DNA from: Aquibaculum arenosum
GTDB taxonomy: Bacteria > Pseudomonadota > Alphaproteobacteria > Kiloniellales > DSM-21159
NCBI RefSeq assembly: GCF_029222965.1
Contig: NZ_JARHUD010000010.1
Location: 49,042-113,041, forward strand
Direction of reading: 5' to 3'
Length of the DNA: 64,000 bases
Shown here: piece by piece, positions 59,107 to 64,000 of the stretch
Layout: each line of letters begins with the position of its first letter
Position numbering within the stretch: position 1 is the stretch's first letter
The notes under the pieces: model-generated
What the model saw: the letters and a program-made list of their open reading frames with translations, nothing else
Database searches by the model: none
Told to the model about the DNA's origin: nothing
Position numbers and translations under genes: made by a program

Positions 59107-60606
59107 CTATTCGACCCAGCGCACATCGCGCACGACATTGGAGGGCATCGGCGTGCTCTCCCACAAGCCCTCCAGACGCGCATCCCACACGCCCAGCTTT
59201 GGCAGCTGGAAGAGGAAGAGCGCCGGCACGTCCTCGGCCAGTGTCTGCTGCGCCTGGGCATAGAGTTCGAAGCGCTCGGCCTCGTCCGGCGTGACGCTAA
59301 TTTCCTCGATCAGGGCCTTGAATTCGGGATTCTCGTACTGGAAGTAGTAGCCATCCCGCTGATAGATATCGATGTCCAGGGGCTCGGTGTGGGCCACGAT
59401 GGTCATATCGTAGTCCTTGTTGGAGAAGACCTCCTCGATCCACTGCGCGGGGAATTCGGTCGGGCGGATCTCCACCTGCACGCCAATGTCGGCCAACAGC
59501 GCAGCGATGAGTTCGGAGGAACGGCTGGCATAGGCCATCTGCGGCGTCTTCAGCGTCAGCGACAGGCCGTCGCCATGGCCCGCCTCAGCCAACAGCTCAC
59601 GCGCCCGCACGGGGTCGTAGGGCAGCACGCCACTGGTATCGACATAGGCCGGATGATTGGGCGAGAAGTGGCTGCCGATGGGCTGGCCGAAACCGGCGTA
59701 GGCACCCTCAATCAGCACCGAACGGTCGATGCCGTGCATCAGGGCCTGGCGCACCCGCACGTCGTCGAAGGGCGACCGCTGGTTGTTGAGACCGGCCACG
59801 ATCTCGCCTTCCGTGTTGCCGGCCACGGCAGTGAAACGCTCGTCTCCGGAGAACTCGGCGAAAAGCTCCGGTGCGCCCAGGTTCGGGAAAGCGTGCACGT
59901 CCCCGGCCCGCAAGGCTGCCACCTGCGCCTGGGCATCATTGATGAAGCGGAAGGTTACCCGGTCCAGATGCACCGCATCAGCGTTCCAGTAGTCTTCGAA
60001 ACGGGACAGCTCGACCCGATCGCCACGCACCCAATCGTCGAACTTGAAGGGGCCGGTGCCCACCGGATCGGTCTGGTTGGTCCCGGCACTTTCCGGCGCC
60101 ACGATCACCGCGTCGCCCCAGCCCAGATAGTAGAGGAAGTTGCCCGAGGGCTCCGAGAGCGTGATGACCACGGTGTGGTCATCGGGGGTTTCGATCTCCT
60201 CGATCGGCGCGAAGATCTGCTTCTGCGCATTGGTGGAGTCCGGCGAGCGGGCACGGTCGAAGGCGAACTTGACGTCCTCGGCCTCAAAGCTGCTGCCGTC
60301 ATGGAAGGTCACGCCCTCGCGCAGCTGGAAGGTATAGGTCAGGCCATCCTCGGAGACCTCCCAGCTCTCCGCCAGCAGCGGCTGCACCTCGCCATTGCGG
60401 TCGATCTGCACCAGACCTTCATAGAGGTTGAGCCAGGTCACCTCGCGAATGGCCACCGGCGCGGCACTGGTGGGATCGAGGTTGGGCGGCTCGATGGGCA
60501 TGCCCAGCACCAGTTCATCCTCTTGGGCCTGTGCCTGCAGCGGCAAGACCGCGGCCAGCACCGCTGCCAGCGCTGTGGCCGAAAGCAACGTCATCGATGG
60601 CTTCAT
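59107..60606 (-). CDS. Peptide ABC transporter substrate-binding protein (family 5)
   Basis: Periplasmic binding protein of 499 residues in the DppA/OppA family. The signal peptide spans about residues 1-27 (MTLLSATALAAVLAAVLPLQ and AQA), without a lipobox. Family segments are IEPPNLDPTSAAP, VTWLNLYEGLVQIDRNGEVQPLLAESW and EGVTFHDGSSFEAEDVKFAFDRAR. The ATG at 60606 has GGGGG about 5 bp upstream. The ligand is unknown; the adjacent hydrolases suggest a peptide or N-acyl compound. It is the first transporter gene. Confidence 0.94.
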   Translation of the reverse strand: MKPSMTLLSATALAAVLAAVLPLQAQAQEDELVLGMPIEPPNLDPTSAAPVAIREVTWLNLYEGLVQIDRNGEVQPLLAESWEVSEDGLTYTFQLREGVTFHDGSSFEAEDVKFAFDRARSPDSTNAQKQIFAPIEEIETPDDHTVVITLSEPSGNFLYYLGWGDAVIVAPESAGTNQTDPVGTGPFKFDDWVRGDRVELSRFEDYWNADAVHLDRVTFRFINDAQAQVAALRAGDVHAFPNLGAPELFAEFSGDERFTAVAGNTEGEIVAGLNNQRSPFDDVRVRQALMHGIDRSVLIEGAYAGFGQPIGSHFSPNHPAYVDTSGVLPYDPVRARELLAEAGHGDGLSLTLKTPQMAYASRSSELIAALLADIGVQVEIRPTEFPAQWIEEVFSNKDYDMTIVAHTEPLDIDIYQRDGYYFQYENPEFKALIEEISVTPDEAERFELYAQAQQTLAEDVPALFLFQLPKLGVWDARLEGLWESTPMPSNVVRDVRWVE

Positions 60607-60654
60607 CACTACCCCCTGTTTCTTGACTCTTTTCACCTGCCCCATCCTCCCCTG

Positions 60655-61665
60655 TCAGACATTCTCCGCCGCAGCGCCATAGCGCTCCCGCCAGGCAGGA
60701 TAGGGTCCAAGACTGTCGGCCGCCCAGACACCGCGCGCCACTGCGCGGGCGAGGCAGTCGGCTGCGACGCGCCCAAGACGCGCCAGATCGACCACGTCCG
60801 GCCCCGGTCGCTGTCCGGTGGATAGGGCAAAGACCGTATCGCCGTCGAGCGGCGAATGCACCGGTCGCAAGGCGCGGGCCAAACCGTCCTGTGCCATCAC
60901 CGCCAAGCGGCCACAACCAACCTTGTCCAGGCGCGCGTCGGTGGCGACCACCGCAATGGTGGTATTTGCGCCGGCTTGCGGCGGCGCATCGCCAACTGTG
61001 GCATCGAGGCTTGCGACGGGACGCGCGGGCGGTGGGTAGCCGCCGAACTCACCCTCCTGTTCCAGAATCCAGGCCCAGAAGGCGCCGCTTTCCGGCTCCA
61101 CCGCGCTGCCCAGGGCATTCACCGCCACCAGCGCGCCAACGCTCGTGCCATCGGGCAGAACCCAGGAGGCGCTGCCCAGGCCACCCTTGAGCGCACCGGC
61201 CTTGGCGCCGAGCCCCGCTCCCACATTGCCGAGGGGAAAATCGTGACTCGCCGCGACGGCCGCTTGGCGCCCCAGCGCGCGGTAAGGCGGGGTCTCGCCC
61301 CAGTCCTTATCGCCACCATTGATGAGATCGAAGAGGATCGCCGAAGGGACGATGGGCACACGCGTGCCAGCCACCTCGAAACCGCGCCCCTGGGACGCCA
61401 GCCAGCCAACCACGCCGGCACGGGCTTCCAGCCCGAAGGCTGAGCCGCCGGAGAGCACCAGGGCATCCACCTGCGGCACCGTGGCTGAGGGGGCGAGTAG
61501 GTCGGTTTCTGCAGTGCCCGGCCCGCCGCCGCGCACATCGACCGCGGCCGGGCAGGCCCGATCGGGCAGGACCACGGTCACGCCGCTGCGCACACGGTGA
61601 TCGTCTGCATTGCCGACTGTGAGGCCGGGAACATCGGTGATCAGATTGCGTGGTCCGACGGGCAT
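60655..61665 (-). CDS. P1 (S58/DmpA) family aminopeptidase/amidase
   Basis: N-terminal nucleophile hydrolase of 336 residues, related to L-aminopeptidase D-esterase DmpA and beta-peptidyl aminopeptidase BapA. The autoprocessing site is the segment AGANTTIAVVATDA, with predicted cleavage before T235, which would become the nucleophile. The N-terminal ITDVPGLTVGNADD and the ALVLSGGSAFGLEA loop are characteristic. Members hydrolyse peptides starting with L-, D- or beta-amino acids, and amides. The ATG at 61665 has AGGGA upstream. It follows the M20 gene by 23 bp and precedes the binding protein by 48 bp. Confidence 0.92.
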   Translation of the reverse strand: MPVGPRNLITDVPGLTVGNADDHRVRSGVTVVLPDRACPAAVDVRGGGPGTAETDLLAPSATVPQVDALVLSGGSAFGLEARAGVVGWLASQGRGFEVAGTRVPIVPSAILFDLINGGDKDWGETPPYRALGRQAAVAASHDFPLGNVGAGLGAKAGALKGGLGSASWVLPDGTSVGALVAVNALGSAVEPESGAFWAWILEQEGEFGGYPPPARPVASLDATVGDAPPQAGANTTIAVVATDARLDKVGCGRLAVMAQDGLARALRPVHSPLDGDTVFALSTGQRPGPDVVDLARLGRVAADCLARAVARGVWAADSLGPYPAWRERYGAAAENV

Positions 61666-61688
61666 CGTCCCTGCTTCCCCCTCGCAGT

Positions 61689-62996
61689 TCAGTCCCGAAG
61701 TGTGCCTGTCAGGCGCAGCGTGGCCGCTGCCATGATCTTGGCCGAGGCCACCATGTCGTCGATGCCCACCCACTCATCTGGCTGATGTGCCAGGTCGAGG
61801 ACGCCCGGCCCATAGGCGACACAGTCGTGCAGGTGCCCGATCCGGGCCACGTGCTTCTGGTCGTAGGTGCCGGGAGAAGCGATGTGCTGTGGTTCCTTGC
61901 CCAGCACCCTACGAATCTCCTCATCGAGCGCCTTGACCACCGGTGCATCCTCATCCGTCATGGTGGGCAGGACCGACCAGAGCTCGCGCAGGCGATACTC
62001 AAAATCCGGCACCTCGGCGCGCAAGCGCTGCAACAACCCCTCAATCTCGCCGCGCACCTGCTCCAGCGGCTCCTCGATCAGAAAGCGCCGGTCGAGTACC
62101 AGTCGGCAGGAGTCGGCGACACAAGCACTGGGCAGGCCATCAAAGCCTTCGGCTTGGCCGCCGTGCAGGGAATTGAAGTTCAAGGTTGAGTTGCGCGCTC
62201 CCTCAGGCTCCACCGGCATCTGGGTGCGGCGCTGGTCCAGTTCCGGATAGAGTTCTCGCTCGATCAGGTCGAGAAAGAGCCCCATGTTGCGGATCGCCGA
62301 AACACCGAGAAAGGGCATGGAACCGTGCGCGATGCGGCCCAGCGTTTCCACCTCCGCCCACCAGACGCCGCGATGGCCGAGGCACACGCGGTCGACGTTG
62401 AGCGGCTCCGGGATGATGACGTGGTCGACCCGCGGCTTTGAGAAGTAACCGCGCTCCGCCAGCCAGGCCACACCAGCATAGCCGCCGGATTCCTCATCGA
62501 CGGTGCCGGATATCTCGATGGCGCCGCGAAAGGGGATGCCTTCGCGCAACAACGCTTCCACTGCGATGATGGAGGCGGCCAGGCCGCCCTTCATGTCGCA
62601 GGCCCCGCGGCCATAGACCCGTCCGTCGGCCACGGTTCCCTCAAAGGGATCGAAGGTCCAGCCCTTGCCGGCCTCCACCACGTCGATGTGACTGTTGAAG
62701 TGCACCGTCTCGCCCGGGCCTTCGCCCTCGATGCGGGCGACGACGTTGGTGCGCGGATAGCGATCACTGTCGCCCAGCGCGCCTTCGGCGCGCAGATACT
62801 CGATGGAAAAGCCCTGCTTGCGCAGGCGCTCACCCACCAGTTCGGCACAGGGACGATAGGCGTCGCCGGGCGGATTAACCGTGGGAATGCGAATCAGCTC
62901 CTGGGTCAGGGCGATCAGTTCCTCACGGCTTTCCTCGATCCTGCGGGACACCTTCTCGATGCTGGTGTCGCTCTTCGCCGTCACGTCATCCGCCAT
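61689..62996 (-). CDS. M20 family deacylase, ArgE/DapE type
   Basis: Dinuclear zinc peptidase or N-deacylase of 435 residues. Metal and catalytic residues are visible: H103 and D105 (HFNSHIDVV), D134 (GRGACDMKGG), the Glu pair at 168-169 (VDEESGG), and the C-terminal His in LAHQPDEWV. The general class includes acetylornithine deacetylase, succinyl-DAP desuccinylase and carboxypeptidases, and the exact substrate is not clear. As the first gene of the minus-strand operon it is the likely entry to a peptide or N-acyl amino acid degradation unit with the P1 peptidase and the importer. Confidence 0.92.
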   Translation of the reverse strand: MADDVTAKSDTSIEKVSRRIEESREELIALTQELIRIPTVNPPGDAYRPCAELVGERLRKQGFSIEYLRAEGALGDSDRYPRTNVVARIEGEGPGETVHFNSHIDVVEAGKGWTFDPFEGTVADGRVYGRGACDMKGGLAASIIAVEALLREGIPFRGAIEISGTVDEESGGYAGVAWLAERGYFSKPRVDHVIIPEPLNVDRVCLGHRGVWWAEVETLGRIAHGSMPFLGVSAIRNMGLFLDLIERELYPELDQRRTQMPVEPEGARNSTLNFNSLHGGQAEGFDGLPSACVADSCRLVLDRRFLIEEPLEQVRGEIEGLLQRLRAEVPDFEYRLRELWSVLPTMTDEDAPVVKALDEEIRRVLGKEPQHIASPGTYDQKHVARIGHLHDCVAYGPGVLDLAHQPDEWVGIDDMVASAKIMAAATLRLTGTLRD

Positions 62997-63000
62997 CTTT

Positions 63001-63008
63001 TGTATACC
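63001..63008. promoter_or_regulatory. GTATAC palindrome at the operon head, possible GntR-type operator
   Basis: TGTATACC at 63001-63008 contains the palindrome GTATAC, the core of many GntR/FCD-family operators. It ends 4 bp from the M20 start codon (62996). It could also be a -10 (TATACA on the minus strand) for a nearly leaderless message. A six-base palindrome alone is weak evidence. Confidence 0.25.
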
Positions 63009-63182
63009 TGTCCACTACCACCATTGAGACGCCATCGGAGCATAACCGTGCCATCGCAGTGCTCAAGCTTTTCCGAAGCGCGAGGCAAAGCACGGGTCAG
63101 GCCAGCTGGGCACCTCTATTAACCTCGCGGCGCTGGCCTGTTTATGATTCACTGGGCTGGTGGACGCGCGGGGAGGCAAGGG

Positions 63183-64000
63183 ATGGCGAAAGCTCCGGGG
63201 TTGTTCGACGTGGAGGAGCGGCTGCAGCGGCTGAGCGACATTGGCGATCAGCTCGAGGCCTTTGCAGCGGTGGTGGATTTCGAGATGTTCCGGGCAGACT
63301 TGCTCGCGGCGCTCGGTTATAGCGATGGCGCCAAGGGCGGCCGTCCGCCCTTTGATCCGGTCATGATGTTCAAGGTCCTGGTGGTTCAGGCGCAGAACAA
63401 CCTCTCCGACGATCGCGCCGAGTTTCTGATCAACGACCGGCTTTCCTTCATGCGCTTTCTGGGGCTGGGCCTGGGCGACAAGGTGCCGGACGCCAAGACC
63501 ATCTGGGCATTCCGCGAAAGGCTGACACGCGCCGGGGCCATCGAGGCGCTCTTTGCTCGCTTTGACCGTGCCGTGCGCGACGCTGGATACATCCCCATGT
63601 CGGGCCAGATCGTGGATGCCAGCCTGGTTTCTGCGCCCCGGCAGCGGAACAGTGAGGCCGAGAAGCTTGCGATCAAGGCCGGGCGCGTACCCGATGGTTG
63701 GGCGGATAAACCGGAGAAACTGCGCCAGAAGGATCGCGATGCGCGCTGGACCCTGGTCTACGGCAAGGCCCGCCTGCGCGAGGACGGCACAAAGCATGCC
63801 GACATCGCCATCCCCGTCTTCGGCTACAAGAGCCACGCCGGAATTGATCGCCGCCACGGCTTCATCCGTACATGGGAGGTCACGGATGCCAGTCGCCATG
63901 ACGGCCGGATGCTGCGCCGCGGCCTGCTGGACAAGAGCAACACCGCCTCGACGGTCTGGGCGGACAGTGCCTATCGCTCCAAGGCGAACGAGGCCTACAT
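63183..64000 (+). mobile_element. IS5-family transposase, N-terminal part (runs off the right edge)
   Basis: The first 272 residues of a transposase of the IS5 family, IS5-like subgroup. It starts MAKAPGLFDVEERLQRLSDI, with an N-terminal DUF772-type domain (GRPPFDPVMMFKVLVVQAQ and NDRLSFMRFLGL), and the DDE catalytic residues D145 (SGQIVDASLVS) and D261 (VWADSAYRS). The Glu lies beyond the window. GGGGAGG lies 6 bp before the ATG at 63183. The left inverted repeat should lie in 62997-63182 but cannot be fixed without the right end. No frameshift is seen, so the element may be intact. Confidence 0.88.

Noticed and set aside
63063..63899. A 278-residue minus-strand open frame opposite the transposase
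   Set aside because: It is the shadow of the IS5 transposase, whose own frame is supported by motifs and a ribosome site.

Overview
The window reads as a GC-rich chromosomal segment of an alphaproteobacterium, probably of the Rhodospirillales/Kiloniellales grade (inference). The grounds are the nuoA-N operon running into birA and coaX, an FtsZ with a long Q/P-rich linker, a MucR/Ros regulator, an alphaproteobacterial-type LexA box (GTTC-N7-GTTC) and a class A RNase P RNA. Genes are packed very tightly, and many neighbours share a 4-bp ATGA or GTGA start-stop overlap.

Layout. (1) 1-15501, minus strand: complete 14-gene complex I operon nuoA-N, then birA and the start of coaX; a promoter candidate lies just upstream. 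(2) 15786-21608: tRNA-Asp, a class I/II aminotransferase, MucR, then a MarR gene facing a six-Asp-box propeller gene coupled to a ThiS/MoaD-like protein, with a diheme cytochrome c behind it. A near-consensus promoter with a perfect palindrome over its -10 sits between marR and the propeller gene. (3) 21605-26263, minus strand: bamD-recN-ligA plus a small unknown gene, with its own promoter candidate. (4) 26400-45243, minus strand: the full division and cell-wall (dcw) cluster mraZ-rsmH-ftsL-ftsI-murE-murF-mraY-murD-ftsW-murG-murC-murB-ddl-ftsQ-ftsA-ftsZ. lpxC is absent from the ftsZ-bamD gap, where it often lies. Upstream of mraZ is an array of seven TGGG repeats on an exact 10-bp grid, and a LexA-type box. 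(5) 45641-49517, minus strand: rnpB, an AmiD-like amidase, an EamA transporter and a Uup-like ABC-F protein. (6) 49663-62996: a catabolic or accessory island. One arm holds an aspartate-dehydrogenase-like gene divergent from a plus-strand operon of an orphan molybdenum hydroxylase large subunit, a DapA-superfamily protein lacking the usual catalytic residues, and a 3-hydroxyanthranilate 3,4-dioxygenase with every key residue intact. The other arm, on the minus strand, runs M20 deacylase, P1/DmpA peptidase, a complete Dpp/Opp peptide importer and an AAC(3)-like acetyltransferase. (7) 63183-64000: the start of an IS5-family transposase cut by the window edge.

How the parts work together: regions 1, 3, 4 and 5 are core respiration, envelope assembly, division and DNA repair. 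Region 6 looks like uptake of a peptide-like or amide compound, intracellular hydrolysis, and possibly processing of an aminoaromatic or N-heterocyclic product; that pathway is inferred from gene families, not shown. The most novel-looking items are the propeller/ubiquitin-like pair with its palindromic operator and the island of region 6. The best regulatory finds are the mraZ repeat array and the nearby LexA box.
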